From: Micromonospora chalcea
GTDB lineage: Bacteria; Actinomycetota; Actinomycetes; Mycobacteriales; Micromonosporaceae
Length of the DNA stretch: 64,000 bases
Reading direction: 5' to 3'
Assembly (NCBI RefSeq): GCF_002926165.1
Contig: NZ_MAGP01000118.1
Span: forward strand, 1 to 64,000
The notes below the pieces were generated by a model. That model was not told where the DNA came from, searched no databases, and worked only from the letters and a program-made list of their open reading frames with translations. The position numbers and the translations under genes are program-made. Of this stretch, positions 1-9,446 are shown piece by piece; within the stretch, counting starts at the first letter, position 1, and each line of letters begins with the position of its first letter.

Positions 1-14
1 CCCGCCCTCCCCGT

Positions 15-83
15 CGATCATGCACTTACGGCCCCCTGGATGTCGCAAATATCCCTTCCGTCCGGGCAGGAAGTGCAAGATCG
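15..83. repeat. Imperfect palindrome, GATCATG family
   Basis: A 13-nt arm CGATCATGCACTT (15-27) faces AAGTGCAAGATCG (71-83); they pair with one mismatch around a 43-nt loop. The arm begins with the same GATCATG core as the palindromes at 21361-21421 and 37054-37114, so I place it in that intergenic family. No coding support here. Confidence 0.55.
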
Positions 84-306
84 CCGAGGCTGCCCGCGCC
101 CGCGCCCGGGGTCGGGGTAGCGGGACAGGTCGATCGGGGTCGCGCTCGGCCGCTCACGTCGGCCCGGTCGGGTTTCGCGCGTCGCTCCGGCTGCCCCTCG
201 CTCACCCCGCGCTGCCGCCGCCACACCTCGCCGGCTCGCCCTCAGTGGAGTCGAACTCTCTCGGCCTCTGAGATGCGCAGACCGAATCTCGGGATCGGCA
301 GTAGAC
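84..306. other. Gene-free GC-rich stretch
   Basis: Between two palindromic repeats I see no reading frame with convincing codon bias, ribosome binding site or recognisable product. The short frames that exist here are arginine/proline-rich, as expected from out-of-frame reading of GC-rich DNA. It is probably the spacer upstream of the DUF885 gene or the end of a unit lying outside the window. Confidence 0.5.
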
Positions 307-348
307 CTTGGTACGAAAGGGCCCCCATAGGGGCCGTTTCGTACCAAG
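307..348. repeat. Perfect palindrome, CTTGG/GGCCCCCAT family
   Basis: Arms CTTGGTACGAAA (307-318) and TTTCGTACCAAG (337-348) are perfectly complementary. Inside, GGCCCC pairs with GGGGCC around CATA, giving one long hairpin. It resembles the element at 9379-9436, which keeps the CTTGG start and the GGCCCCCAT core with different stem bases. Confidence 0.75.
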
Positions 349-379
349 ATCCGCCCAGCCGCCCAGCCGCCCACTCGGG

Positions 380-436
380 TGATCAAGGAGTTTGTGTCGA
401 GGGCGGGCGCTGATGGGGACACAAACTCCTTGATCA
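380..436. repeat. 19-bp palindrome, TGATCAAGGAGTTTGTGTC family
   Basis: A 19-nt arm TGATCAAGGAGTTTGTGTC (380-398) is perfectly complementary to 418-436 with a 19-nt loop. The same 19-mer recurs exactly at 7921-7939. It lies upstream of the DUF885 gene; function unknown. Confidence 0.8.
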
Positions 437-507
437 ACGCGGAGAGCAGCGCGGAGGGCGGCGCGGAGGGTGGCCCGCTGGGCGGGAGCTGGGTCGGGGG
501 TGATCGG

Positions 508-513
508 TAGGGT
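508..513 (+). promoter_or_regulatory. Leaderless -10 hexamer of the DUF885 gene
   Basis: TAGGGT ends 7 nt before ATG 521, so the predicted transcription start coincides with the start codon. The identical hexamer and spacing occur before ppx. Confidence 0.6.
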
Positions 514-520
514 GCCGGGT

Positions 521-2140
521 ATGGAGTCGTTCGTACCGCTGGCGGAGCGGATCGTGGAGGCGTTGCTGGAGAGCCGGCCCGGGCTGGCCACCTCCGCCGG
601 GGACCACCGCTACGACGACCGGCTGCCCGATCTGTCCGCGGACGCGCTCGCCGCCGATCAGGCGATGCTGAAGGACGCGGCGGACGCGCTCGCCGAGATC
701 GACCCGGACGCGCTCGACGTGGCGGAGAGCGTCGACCACGCGCTGCTCACCAGCATGATCGACAGAGGGCTGTTCGAGGCCACCGAGATTCGCGCCCACG
801 AGTGGGATCCGCTGCGCCACAATCCGGGGCCGCTGCTGCACGCCCTGCTGGCCCGTCCCTTCGCCCCGGCCGAGGAGCGCCTGACCAGCCTCGCCGGGCG
901 CCTGTCGGCCGTACCCGATGCGCTTGCGACGGCGCGCGCGACGCTGCGGGACATGCCGCGCATCCACGCGGAGACGGCGGTCGGGCAGTTCACCGGCACG
1001 TCGGCGCTGATCCGCGACGAGGTGCCGGCGTTGCTCGCCCAGGCGCCGGCGCTGCGTGACCGGGTCGGCCCGGCGGCCACGGAGGCGATCGCCGCGCTGG
1101 AAGAGTTCGTGGCGTGGCTGCGGCAGGGTCTGGGGGCCGACGCGGGCCCGGGGCGTGACCCGCGGCTGGGCCGGCGGCGCTGGGAGGCGCGGCTGTGGCA
1201 CACGCTCGACACCGAGCTGAGCGCCGCCGAGGTGCAGCGCCGCGCGTGGGCGAACCTCGACCGGGTCACCGAGGAGATCCGCGCGGCGGCCGTCGAGCTG
1301 GTCGGTGGCCCGGCCGACGACGAGACGGTACGCCGGGCGCTGGACCTGCTGGCCGCCGAGCACCCGGACGACGCCACCATCGTCGACCTCGCCTCGGTGA
1401 CGCTGGACGAGGCGAGTGACTTCGTGCGCCACCACGACCTGGTCAGCATGGTCGGTGACCCGTGTGTCATCCAGGAGATGCCGGAGTTCGCGCGGGGTGT
1501 GGCGGTCGCCTACTGCGATTCGCCGGGGCCGCTGGAGACGGCCGACGTGCCGACGTTCTACTGCATCGCGCCCACCCCGGCGGACTGGCCGGCGCAGCGG
1601 GTCGAGTCGTTCTACCGGGAATACAACGACCACATGATCCGCAACCTGACCGTGCACGAGGCGATGCCCGGCCACTTCCTCCAACTCGCCCACGCCCGTC
1701 GCTACGACGGGCCGACGCGGGTACGCGCGCTCACCGAGTCGGGCGTGTTCATCGAGGGCTGGGCGGTCTACACCGAGGAGCTGATGGCCGGGCTCGGCTT
1801 CGGCGGGCTGCCGGTGCGGTTGCAGCAGCTCAAGATGCAGTTGCGGATGACCATCAACGCGCTGCTGGACCAGCTCGTGCACTGCGACGACCTGCCCGAG
1901 TCCGAGGCGATGGCGCTGATGACCGGGCGCGGCTTTCAGGAGGAGGGGGAGGCGGCCGGCAAGTGGCGGCGGGCGCTGCTCACCTCCACGCAGCTGTCGA
2001 CGTACTTCGTCGGCTACAGCGAGATGGCCGACATCGCCGCCGCCCGGCCGGACGGCGTGCCGGTGCGCGACTGGCACGACGCCATGCTGGCGTACGACTG
2101 CCCGCCGCCGCGCCACCTGCGCACCCTGATGGGGGTGTGA
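521..2140 (+). CDS. DUF885 family metallopeptidase-like protein
   Basis: 539-residue DUF885 protein. The family motif H-E-A-M-P-G-H at about residues 379-385 carries the presumed zinc ligands of this family of putative metallo-carboxypeptidases; the rest is alpha-helical with no signal peptide or membrane segment, so it is probably cytoplasmic. The substrate cannot be told from sequence. I start at ATG 521 rather than upstream at 470, because a TAGGGT hexamer at 508-513 ends 7 nt before this ATG and no Shine-Dalgarno is present, the pattern of a leaderless transcript. Its stop is only 4 nt from the stop of the convergent nudC gene. Confidence 0.85.
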   Translation: MESFVPLAERIVEALLESRPGLATSAGDHRYDDRLPDLSADALAADQAMLKDAADALAEIDPDALDVAESVDHALLTSMIDRGLFEATEIRAHEWDPLRHNPGPLLHALLARPFAPAEERLTSLAGRLSAVPDALATARATLRDMPRIHAETAVGQFTGTSALIRDEVPALLAQAPALRDRVGPAATEAIAALEEFVAWLRQGLGADAGPGRDPRLGRRRWEARLWHTLDTELSAAEVQRRAWANLDRVTEEIRAAAVELVGGPADDETVRRALDLLAAEHPDDATIVDLASVTLDEASDFVRHHDLVSMVGDPCVIQEMPEFARGVAVAYCDSPGPLETADVPTFYCIAPTPADWPAQRVESFYREYNDHMIRNLTVHEAMPGHFLQLAHARRYDGPTRVRALTESGVFIEGWAVYTEELMAGLGFGGLPVRLQQLKMQLRMTINALLDQLVHCDDLPESEAMALMTGRGFQEEGEAAGKWRRALLTSTQLSTYFVGYSEMADIAAARPDGVPVRDWHDAMLAYDCPPPRHLRTLMGV

Positions 2141-2144
2141 GGGC

Positions 2145-2984
2145 TCACCGGCGGGCGGCGACCGCGTCGATCAGCCAGCGCGACAGGGAGTACGCGGGCG
2201 GCAGCTCGGCGGGCAGCGCGTCGACCGGGAACCAGCGCGCCTCGGTCAGCTCCGTGCCGTCGGCCACCGGTTCTGCGGCCGGGTCGGTCACCTCGGCGGT
2301 GAACCCGGCGAGCAGTGTGCCCGGTCCGGTCAGCGCCCACGGCTGGCTGTCCACGTACGTGGGGCGGCGCAGGGTCAGGCCGACCTCCTCGGCGACCTCG
2401 CGGTGCACCGCCGCCTCCAGCGACTCGCCGGCCTCGACGAACCCGGCGACGAGCGCCCACAGTTGCGTCGGCCCTTGCGCGTGCCGGACCAGCAGGAGTT
2501 CGCCCGCTGCGCCGGCCGGGCCCGGGCGGGTGATCGCGGTCAGCACCGCTACGGACAGCGGCACGAACACGGTCAGCCCGCAGTCCGGGCAGCGCCGCGC
2601 GGTCTCGCCCGGCACGTCGGCCAGTTCGGCCCGGCACGCCCCGCACCACCTGTGCGTACGCCGCCAGGTGACCACGGCGAGCGCCCGTCCGGCCAGGTCG
2701 GCGTGGGGTGCGGGCAGTTCGGCGGCGAGGCCGCGCCAGCCGCGCCACCGGCCGGGCAGCGACTCGGGGTCGGTGACCTCGGCCGCCCATGCCGGGGTGC
2801 CGTCGAGCGTGCCGACGGGTGTCCAGGCGAGGTCGCCGGGCAGCGCGCCGATGCGCAGCGGCTGCGCGGCGTCCGGGCCGGTCAGCAGTTTCCGGCCGGC
2901 GACCGGCAGCGCCAGGTCGCCCGGCTGCGGCGGCCGCCCGTGATCGGCGGCGGGCCGGAACCCGGCGCCGTCGGGCGGGGTCAC
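2145..2984 (-). CDS. nudC: NAD(+) diphosphatase (NADH pyrophosphatase)
   Basis: 279-residue Nudix hydrolase of the NudC type, which splits NAD(H) to NMN(H) and AMP and can decap NAD-RNA in other bacteria. A zinc ribbon with Cys at about 114, 117, 132 and 135 precedes a complete Nudix box (about 181-203, G-x5-E-x7-R-E-x-x-E-E-x-G). The NudC-specific SQPW motif follows at 213-216, but it continues ALTGP instead of the usual PFPxS. The GTG start at 2984 overlaps the stop of the upstream lipoprotein gene by 4 nt (GTGA), so the two are probably translated together. Confidence 0.88.
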   Translation of the reverse strand: MTPPDGAGFRPAADHGRPPQPGDLALPVAGRKLLTGPDAAQPLRIGALPGDLAWTPVGTLDGTPAWAAEVTDPESLPGRWRGWRGLAAELPAPHADLAGRALAVVTWRRTHRWCGACRAELADVPGETARRCPDCGLTVFVPLSVAVLTAITRPGPAGAAGELLLVRHAQGPTQLWALVAGFVEAGESLEAAVHREVAEEVGLTLRRPTYVDSQPWALTGPGTLLAGFTAEVTDPAAEPVADGTELTEARWFPVDALPAELPPAYSLSRWLIDAVAARR

Positions 2985-3673
2985 GACGTGGCGGGTCGGC
3001 GGTCCACCACGCCCGCGCCGGCCGGCACGGCGAACGCGGCGGCCTCGACGCTCTCGGTGTAGCGGCTCAGCGTCACCTCGGCCGGCTTGCCGTCGATCGT
3101 GCCGGAGAAGCTGCCCAGCACGCCTTCGTTCGTCACGCAGGTGCTGAAGCGCTCACCGTCGTGGGTGACGTTCACGCAGGTGGCGTGGTGCCCGGCCAGC
3201 GTGGTGTCGCTCTGCTCGATGACCGCGTCCGGCGCGAGCGCGGCCTCGGTGAGCAGCCGGATCACCGCCGGGGGCGTGACCAGGCCCTGCTTGCGTGCCT
3301 CGTCGTAGACGATCACCGAGGGCTTTCCGGCGGTGAGCACGGGCGGAGACACGGTGCAGGAGGTGCGGGCGGCGGTGCTCGCGCACCGGGTCACCGACTC
3401 CTGGGTCACCGTGATCTTGCCGCCGGGCCAGGTGTACGTGGAGCGCAGCGGCTTCCTGGTCTGTGCGATCGAGGCGGTGCGACCGCCGTCGAGCTGGTAG
3501 TCGGCGGCCCAGGTCTGCTCCAGCGCCCGGTCCATCCGCGCGGCGAGGTCGTTGACCAGGTCGGCCCGACCGAGCGCGACGCCCGCGTCGTCCAGGGCCT
3601 GGCAGCCGGTGACCGAGAGCGACGCGATGACCGAGGCGGCGAGCACGCGGAGAGTCGTCGAGGCGGCAGGCAT
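2981..3673 (-). CDS. Lipoprotein of unknown function
   Basis: 230-residue predicted lipoprotein. From ATG 3673 the protein has a short polar start, a hydrophobic stretch and a lipobox L-S-V-T-G-C with the acylated Cys at residue 24; longer upstream starts would bury this signal, so 3673 is chosen. The mature part is polar with several Cys residues and no family I recognise. Mycobacteria have a lipoprotein gene (lpqU) next to eno, but here the gene is divergent from eno and coupled to nudC, so I do not assert orthology. Confidence 0.75.
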   Translation of the reverse strand: MPAASTTLRVLAASVIASLSVTGCQALDDAGVALGRADLVNDLAARMDRALEQTWAADYQLDGGRTASIAQTRKPLRSTYTWPGGKITVTQESVTRCASTAARTSCTVSPPVLTAGKPSVIVYDEARKQGLVTPPAVIRLLTEAALAPDAVIEQSDTTLAGHHATCVNVTHDGERFSTCVTNEGVLGSFSGTIDGKPAEVTLSRYTESVEAAAFAVPAGAGVVDRRPATS

Positions 3674-3736
3674 GATGCCCAGCCTTGTCGATCGACGCAA
3701 CCTCTCGCAAACCGGTTGCCGGTTGACGACCGGTAA

Positions 3737-5170
<1,434 letters not shown>

Positions 5171-5198
5171 GCGAGCGCTCCGGGGGAGGGGTGTGACG

Positions 5199-5834
5199 AT
5201 GCAGCAGCGCCGCACACCGGGTGGCCAGCGGCCCGCCCGTCGGCCGGGTCAGCCCGGCCGGACGGGCGGCGCCCGGGTCCGGTCCACGGCCCGCGACAAC
5301 GGCGTCCGCGCGGAGACGCGCGCCGCCGGCCGGTCACCCGGCGCGTCCCGGGCCAGCGACGGCGTACGCTCCGCGAGCCGCCCCGCTCCGGCCCGGCGTA
5401 CCGCTGCCGGTGGTCCGGTCAAGCGGCTCACCGCACCCCAACCCCGGCGCTTCACCGGGCGCGCCACAGTGCTGTTCGCGGTGCTGATCGCGCTCGCGCT
5501 GGCGTACACCTATCCGGTCCGGGTCTACCTGGACCAGCAGGCGGACATCGAGCGGATGGAGGCCGCGCAGGCCGCCCAGCGGGCCGAGATCGAGCGGCTC
5601 ACCGCCGAGGCGGCCAAGTGGAAAGACCCGGAGTACGTCAAGACGCAGGCCCGGGAGCGGTTCTTCATGGGCAAGCCGGGCGAGACGCTGCTGGTGGTGC
5701 TCTCCGACCCGGAGGGCGCGGCCAAGGACGCCGGCAAGGACGCGAAGCCGGGGGCGCCGACCGCGCCGGAGCCCTGGTACGACACCCTGTGGTCGAGCGT
5801 GCGGGCGGCGAACGCCGAGCGCCAGGACAAGTGA
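5199..5834 (+). CDS. FtsB/DivIC-type septum formation initiator
   Basis: 211-residue bitopic division protein. An unusually long, Arg/Pro/Gly-rich cytoplasmic N-terminus (about 1-85) precedes one membrane helix (about 88-108), then a coiled coil (ERMEAAQAAQRAEIERL) and the conserved DivIC segment with KDPEYVKTQARERFFMGKPGE. Members of this family scaffold FtsL/FtsQ at the septum. GGAGG at 5185-5189 is 9 nt from ATG 5199 but only 3 nt from the in-frame GTG 5193, so ATG is preferred. It follows eno closely. Confidence 0.88.
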   Translation: MQQRRTPGGQRPARRPGQPGRTGGARVRSTARDNGVRAETRAAGRSPGASRASDGVRSASRPAPARRTAAGGPVKRLTAPQPRRFTGRATVLFAVLIALALAYTYPVRVYLDQQADIERMEAAQAAQRAEIERLTAEAAKWKDPEYVKTQARERFFMGKPGETLLVVLSDPEGAAKDAGKDAKPGAPTAPEPWYDTLWSSVRAANAERQDK

Positions 5835-5857
5835 GCTTTGATTCGAGAGGCACAACC

Positions 5858-6412
5858 TTGAGCGTCGTACCACCGCAGGAGCCGGCGGCGGACTCCGTAC
5901 CCCCGCCGGAACGCCAGCCGGCCACCGAGGCCGACCTGGCCGCGGTGGCCGCGCAGCTCGGACGCCCGCCGCGCGGCACCCGTGCGGTGGCCCACAGGTG
6001 CCCGTGCGGCCTGCCCGACGTGGTGGAGACGACGCCCCGGCTGGCCGACGGCACGCCGTTCCCGACGCTGTTCTACCTGACCTGCCCGCGTGCCACGGCG
6101 GCGTGCAGCCGGCTGGAGTCGGCCGGGCTGATGAAGGAGATGGCCGAGCGGCTCGCCGAGGACCCGGAGCTGGCCGCGCGGTACCGGGCGGCGCACGAGG
6201 ACTACCTGACCCGCCGGGAGGCGATCGGCGAGGTGCCGGAGATCGCCGGCATCTCGGCCGGTGGCATGCCGGGGCGGGTGAAGTGCCTGCACGTGCACCT
6301 GGGGCACGCGCTCGCGGCCGGGCCGGGGGTCAACCCGTTCGGCGACGAGACGCTGGCGCTGGTGGAGAAGTGGTGGGCCGCCGGCCCCTGCGTGGACGTG
6401 CCGGCGGAGTGA
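5858..6412 (+). CDS. DUF501 domain protein
   Basis: 184-residue DUF501 protein, a conserved actinobacterial family of unknown function that usually sits between divIC and ppx, as here. Conserved features are the HRCPCGLPDVVET segment, FYLTCPRATAACSRLES and CLHVHLGHALA, giving Cys and His residues that could bind a metal (inference). Start is uncertain. TTG 5858 has GAGAGG 7 nt upstream and is chosen, while the in-frame GTG 5831 would overlap the ftsB stop as GTGA and add 9 residues. Confidence 0.85.
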   Translation: MSVVPPQEPAADSVPPPERQPATEADLAAVAAQLGRPPRGTRAVAHRCPCGLPDVVETTPRLADGTPFPTLFYLTCPRATAACSRLESAGLMKEMAERLAEDPELAARYRAAHEDYLTRREAIGEVPEIAGISAGGMPGRVKCLHVHLGHALAAGPGVNPFGDETLALVEKWWAAGPCVDVPAE

Positions 6413-6413
6413 G

Positions 6414-6923
6414 ATGAGCGCCGACCAGATCACTGTGCGCCGGGCCCGCACCGCCGACGTGCGCGGCATCCGGCGGCTGGTGGACACCTACACCGACGAC
6501 CGGCGGCTGCTCAGCAAGGCGACTGTGACGCTGTACGAGGACGTGCAGGAGTTCCGGGTCGCGGTGACGCCGGACGGCACGGTCGTCGGGTGCGGCGCGC
6601 TGCACGTGATGTGGGAGGACCTGGCCGAGATCCGGACGGTGGCGGTCGACCCGTCCTGCCGGGGCCACAAGATCGGGCACCGGATCGTCGGTGAGCTGAT
6701 CGACTCGGCGCGCGACCTGGGCATCGCCCGGATCTTCGTGCTCACGTTCGAGACCGGCTTCTTCGGCTCGTTCGGCTTCCGCGAGATCGACGGCGCGCCC
6801 GTGCCGCAGCCGGTCTACGAGCAGCTCCTGCGCTCGTACGACGAGGGTGTCGCGGAGTTCCTGGACCTGGAACGGGTCAAGCCCAACACCCTGGGCAACT
6901 CCCGCATGCTGTTGCGCCTCTGA
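6414..6923 (+). CDS. GNAT amino-acid N-acetyltransferase (short ArgA type)
   Basis: 169-residue stand-alone GNAT domain resembling the actinobacterial short ArgA (Rv2747-type) that N-acetylates glutamate in arginine synthesis. Supporting segments are the N-terminal VRRARTADVRGIRRLVD, the acetyl-CoA loop VDPSCRGHKIGHRIV, and FVLTFETGFFGSFGFREID. No amino-acid kinase domain is present, unlike classical ArgA. ATG lies 1 nt after the DUF501 stop, so it is in the same transcript. Substrate is inferred from family resemblance only. Confidence 0.72.
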   Translation: MSADQITVRRARTADVRGIRRLVDTYTDDRRLLSKATVTLYEDVQEFRVAVTPDGTVVGCGALHVMWEDLAEIRTVAVDPSCRGHKIGHRIVGELIDSARDLGIARIFVLTFETGFFGSFGFREIDGAPVPQPVYEQLLRSYDEGVAEFLDLERVKPNTLGNSRMLLRL

Positions 6924-6944
6924 GCTGCCCCGGGCGGGCTGCCG

Positions 6945-6950
6945 TAGGGT
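6945..6950 (+). promoter_or_regulatory. Leaderless -10 hexamer of ppx
   Basis: TAGGGT ends 7 nt before GTG 6958 and no Shine-Dalgarno is present. It gives ppx its own start inside the eno cluster. Confidence 0.6.
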
Positions 6951-6957
6951 GGGCGCC

Positions 6958-7899
6958 GTGAGTGCGCGTGTGGCCGCCATCGACTGCGGGACCAACTCGA
7001 TCCGACTGCTGATCGCCGACCTGCCCGACCCCTCGGCCGGGGAAACGGCGCCGCTCGTGGACGTCAGCCGGCGGATGGAGATCGTGCGGCTGGGGCAGGG
7101 CGTCGACCAGACCGGCATGCTCGCCCCGGAGGCCATCGAGCGGACCCGGGTGGCGCTCGCCGACTACGCGGCCGAGATCGAGAAGTCCGGCGCCGACCGG
7201 GTCCGCATGTGCGCCACCTCGGCCTCCCGGGACGCCTCCAACGCCGCCGACTTCCGGACGATGGTCGAGCGCACGCTCGGCGTACCGCCCGAGGTCGTGA
7301 CCGGCGACGAGGAGGCACGCCTGTCGTTCACCGGCGCGGTGCGCGGCCTGCCCGCCGACGCCGAACCGCCGTACCTGGTGGTCGACATCGGCGGCGGCTC
7401 GACCGAGTTCGTCGTCGGCACCCGCGCCGACGGCGTCCGGGGCGCGATCTCGGTGGACATCGGCTGCGTCCGGATGACCGAGCGCCACCTGCACGGCGAC
7501 CCGCCGACCGCGGCGCAGATCGCCGCCGCCGAGGCCGACATCGCCGCCGCCGTCGACCGCGCGCTCGCCGCCGTGCCCGGTCGCGAGGCCGCCACGCTGG
7601 TCGGGCTGGCCGGTTCGGTCACCACCGTGGTCGCGCTGGCGCAAGGGCTCCAGGAGTACGACCCGAGCCGCATCCACCACGCCCGCGTCTCGTACGAGCA
7701 GGTGGCCGAGGTGACCGCCGACCTGCTGGGCAAGAGCAGTGAGCAGCGGCTGGCGTACCCGGTGATGCACCCGGGGCGGGCCGACGTGATCGGCGCGGGC
7801 GCGCTGGTGCTGCGAGTGATCATGGAGCGGGCCGGGATGCCGTCGGTGGTCGCCTCCGAGCACGACATCCTCGACGGCATCGCCTGGAGCCTCGCCTAG
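6958..7899 (+). CDS. ppx: Ppx/GppA family exopolyphosphatase
   Basis: 313-residue Ppx/GppA phosphatase acting on polyphosphate or pppGpp. It has the actin-like ATPase fold motifs: IDCGTNSIRLLIAD at the N-terminus, the general base region around EEARLSF, and DIGGGSTEFVVG as the second phosphate loop. It corresponds to the short single-domain form, without the C-terminal HD region of E. coli Ppx. The start is GTG 6958, chosen because TAGGGT sits 7 nt before it and the longer frame upstream overlaps the GNAT gene. Confidence 0.9.
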   Translation: MSARVAAIDCGTNSIRLLIADLPDPSAGETAPLVDVSRRMEIVRLGQGVDQTGMLAPEAIERTRVALADYAAEIEKSGADRVRMCATSASRDASNAADFRTMVERTLGVPPEVVTGDEEARLSFTGAVRGLPADAEPPYLVVDIGGGSTEFVVGTRADGVRGAISVDIGCVRMTERHLHGDPPTAAQIAAAEADIAAAVDRALAAVPGREAATLVGLAGSVTTVVALAQGLQEYDPSRIHHARVSYEQVAEVTADLLGKSSEQRLAYPVMHPGRADVIGAGALVLRVIMERAGMPSVVASEHDILDGIAWSLA

Positions 7900-7920
7900 C
7901 CCTCTGGCCCCTTCCGGCGG

Positions 7921-7977
7921 TGATCAAGGAGTTTGTGTCCGATCCGGACGCCTCCGGGGCCGCCAACTCCTTGGTCA
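7921..7977. repeat. Degenerate palindrome, TGATCAAGGAGTTTGTGTC family
   Basis: The left arm 7921-7939 is identical to the 19-mer at 380-398. The right arm is decayed: only AACTCCTTGGTCA (7965-7977) still pairs, with one mismatch. It lies between ppx and padR. Confidence 0.7.
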
Positions 7978-8042
7978 ACAAGAAGGGGCGACCTGTTCGA
8001 CCGTTTCATCGGATGGACCGCCCGCCTGTAGGTGCTGTGTCG

Positions 8043-8072
8043 TTGACGGTAGTGCGTATTGCGCACTAGTGT
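8043..8072 (+). promoter_or_regulatory. padR promoter with embedded PadR operator
   Basis: TTGACG (-35, 8043-8048) and TAGTGT (-10, 8067-8072) are 18 bp apart, and the -10 ends 7 nt before GTG 8080. A perfect inverted repeat TAGTGCG-TATTG-CGCACTA (8050-8068) fills the spacer and overlaps the -10. This is the expected place for autorepression by the PadR protein. Confidence 0.75.
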
Positions 8073-8079
8073 GCGGAGC

Positions 8080-8412
8080 GTGGATACCACGCAGCTCCTC
8101 AAGGGCGTGCTCGACCTCGCGGTGCTCGCCGTGCTCAAGGACGAGGACGGGTACGGCTACGACATCCTGCGGCGGCTACGCGAGGCCGGTCTCGCCGAGG
8201 TCGGCGACGCCTCGGTCTACGGCACGCTGCGCCGGCTGTTCGCGGCCGGTCTGCTCACCACGTACGTGGTGCCGAGCGAGTCCGGGCCGCACCGCAAGTA
8301 CTACTCGCTCAACGCCGCCGGGCGTGACCAGCTCACCCGCTCCGGCAAGACCTGGCGCTCGTTCGCCACCACCATGGACGCGCTGCTCGACGATCGGGGG
8401 ATGGCGGCATGA
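8080..8412 (+). CDS. PadR family transcriptional regulator
   Basis: 110-residue PadR winged-helix repressor. The N-terminal TTQLLKGVLDLAVLAVLKDEDGYGYDIL and VYGTLRRLFAAGLL blocks are the classic PadR DNA-binding core, ending in a short dimer helix. GTG 8080 is chosen over the TTG at 8059 because a strong leaderless promoter ends 7 nt before it. Its stop overlaps the start of the following membrane-protein gene (ATGA), the usual arrangement for a PadR and the HAAS protein it controls. The inducing ligand is unknown. Confidence 0.9.
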   Translation: MDTTQLLKGVLDLAVLAVLKDEDGYGYDILRRLREAGLAEVGDASVYGTLRRLFAAGLLTTYVVPSESGPHRKYYSLNAAGRDQLTRSGKTWRSFATTMDALLDDRGMAA

Positions 8413-9365
8413 CCGTCACGGGGCAGGAGATCACGGACTACGTCGACCGGGTGCGGGCCGCGCTCGCCGACCTGCCACCGGAGGTCCGCGACGAGTTGAC
8501 CGAGGAACTGCCGGAACACCTCGCCGAGGTCGCCGCCGAGGGCGAGGGCACGCTGGTCGACCGCCTGGGCGCCCCCGAGGCGTACGCCGCCGAGCTGCGC
8601 GCCGTCGCCGGTGCCCAGCCGAGCCGGCGGCCGGCGCGTTTCCACCGCCTCGCCGAGGCCCGGCGGGAGGCGGCTACCCAGCTGCGTCTGCTCGACCGCC
8701 AGCTCGGCCCGGTGCTCGGGCACGAGACGGTGAGCGACTTCCTGCGCCCGCTGCGCCCGGCCTGGTGGCTGGTGCGCGGATGGCTGGCCGCGCTGATCGT
8801 GGCGTGGATGGTGGACGGCCGGTCCGGCCTGGTGCCCCGGCTGGACGGCAACAGCTCGACGGGGCTGTTGCTGCTCATCGGCGCGATCGTCGCGTCCATG
8901 TGGTGGGGTCGCCGATCCGCCGGGATCACCGGGTGGCGGCGCCAACTGCACCAGATCGCCACCGCCGCGCTGCTGCTGTTCTCCTTCGCCGTGCTGGCCC
9001 AGGTGGACGAGCGCGCCGACACCGACAGCTACGGCAGTTACGAGCAGACGTCGGTGGACCACAGGTACGACCGGATCGAGGACGTCTTCGTCTACGACCA
9101 GCAGGGGCGGCTGATCCGCGACGCGCGGCTCTTCGACCAGAACGGCGTGCCGATCCGGCTCGGCTGGCCGAGCTGCATGGCTGACGCCGGCGCGGTGCCG
9201 GAGATGCGTAACACCTACCCGTACTGCCCGGAGCTGGCCCCGTTCGGTCCGCCGGCCTCGCCGTCGATCGCTCCGCCCGCACTCGCGCCCACCGGCAGTG
9301 CCACCCCCACCGGCAATGCCACGCCCACCACCAGCGCTTCCCCGGAACCCACGTCAACTCCCTGA
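8409..9365 (+). CDS. HAAS-domain membrane protein
   Basis: 318-residue membrane protein. The N-terminus (about 1-70, YVDRVRAALADLPPEVRDELTEEL) is a HAAS/DUF1700-like helical domain typically coded next to PadR regulators. Three hydrophobic segments follow at about 115-135, 150-166 and 178-195, and then a polar exported region ending in a Pro/Thr/Ser-rich low-complexity tail. Co-translated with padR through a 4-nt overlap. The role is unknown; the pairing suggests a PadR-controlled envelope function. Confidence 0.75.
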   Translation: MTVTGQEITDYVDRVRAALADLPPEVRDELTEELPEHLAEVAAEGEGTLVDRLGAPEAYAAELRAVAGAQPSRRPARFHRLAEARREAATQLRLLDRQLGPVLGHETVSDFLRPLRPAWWLVRGWLAALIVAWMVDGRSGLVPRLDGNSSTGLLLLIGAIVASMWWGRRSAGITGWRRQLHQIATAALLLFSFAVLAQVDERADTDSYGSYEQTSVDHRYDRIEDVFVYDQQGRLIRDARLFDQNGVPIRLGWPSCMADAGAVPEMRNTYPYCPELAPFGPPASPSIAPPALAPTGSATPTGNATPTTSASPEPTSTP

Positions 9366-9378
9366 GCGCGCTCGATAC

Positions 9379-9436
9379 CGCGAGATCTTGGAAGGAAACG
9401 GCCCCCATGAGGGCCCTAATCTTCCAAGATCTCGCG
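9379..9436. repeat. Perfect palindrome, CTTGG/GGCCCCCAT family; probable bidirectional terminator
   Basis: Arms CGCGAGATCTTGGAAG (9379-9394) and CTTCCAAGATCTCGCG (9421-9436) pair perfectly around a GGCCCCCATGAGGGCC inner hairpin. It lies between two convergent genes, so it could end transcription from both sides. It is a relative of 307-348 with a changed but still complementary stem. Confidence 0.75.
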
Positions 9437-9446
9437 CGGAGCGCTG

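Noticed and set aside
225..290. Possible tRNA remnant (GAGAGTTCGACTCCAC on the minus strand resembles a T arm)
   Set aside because: I could not form an acceptor or anticodon stem around it, so it is not a tRNA and too weak to call a remnant.
434..2116. 560-codon open frame on the minus strand opposite the DUF885 gene
   Set aside because: It is the antisense shadow of a well-supported gene in very GC-rich DNA; the translation is Arg/His/Gln-rich with no recognisable motif.
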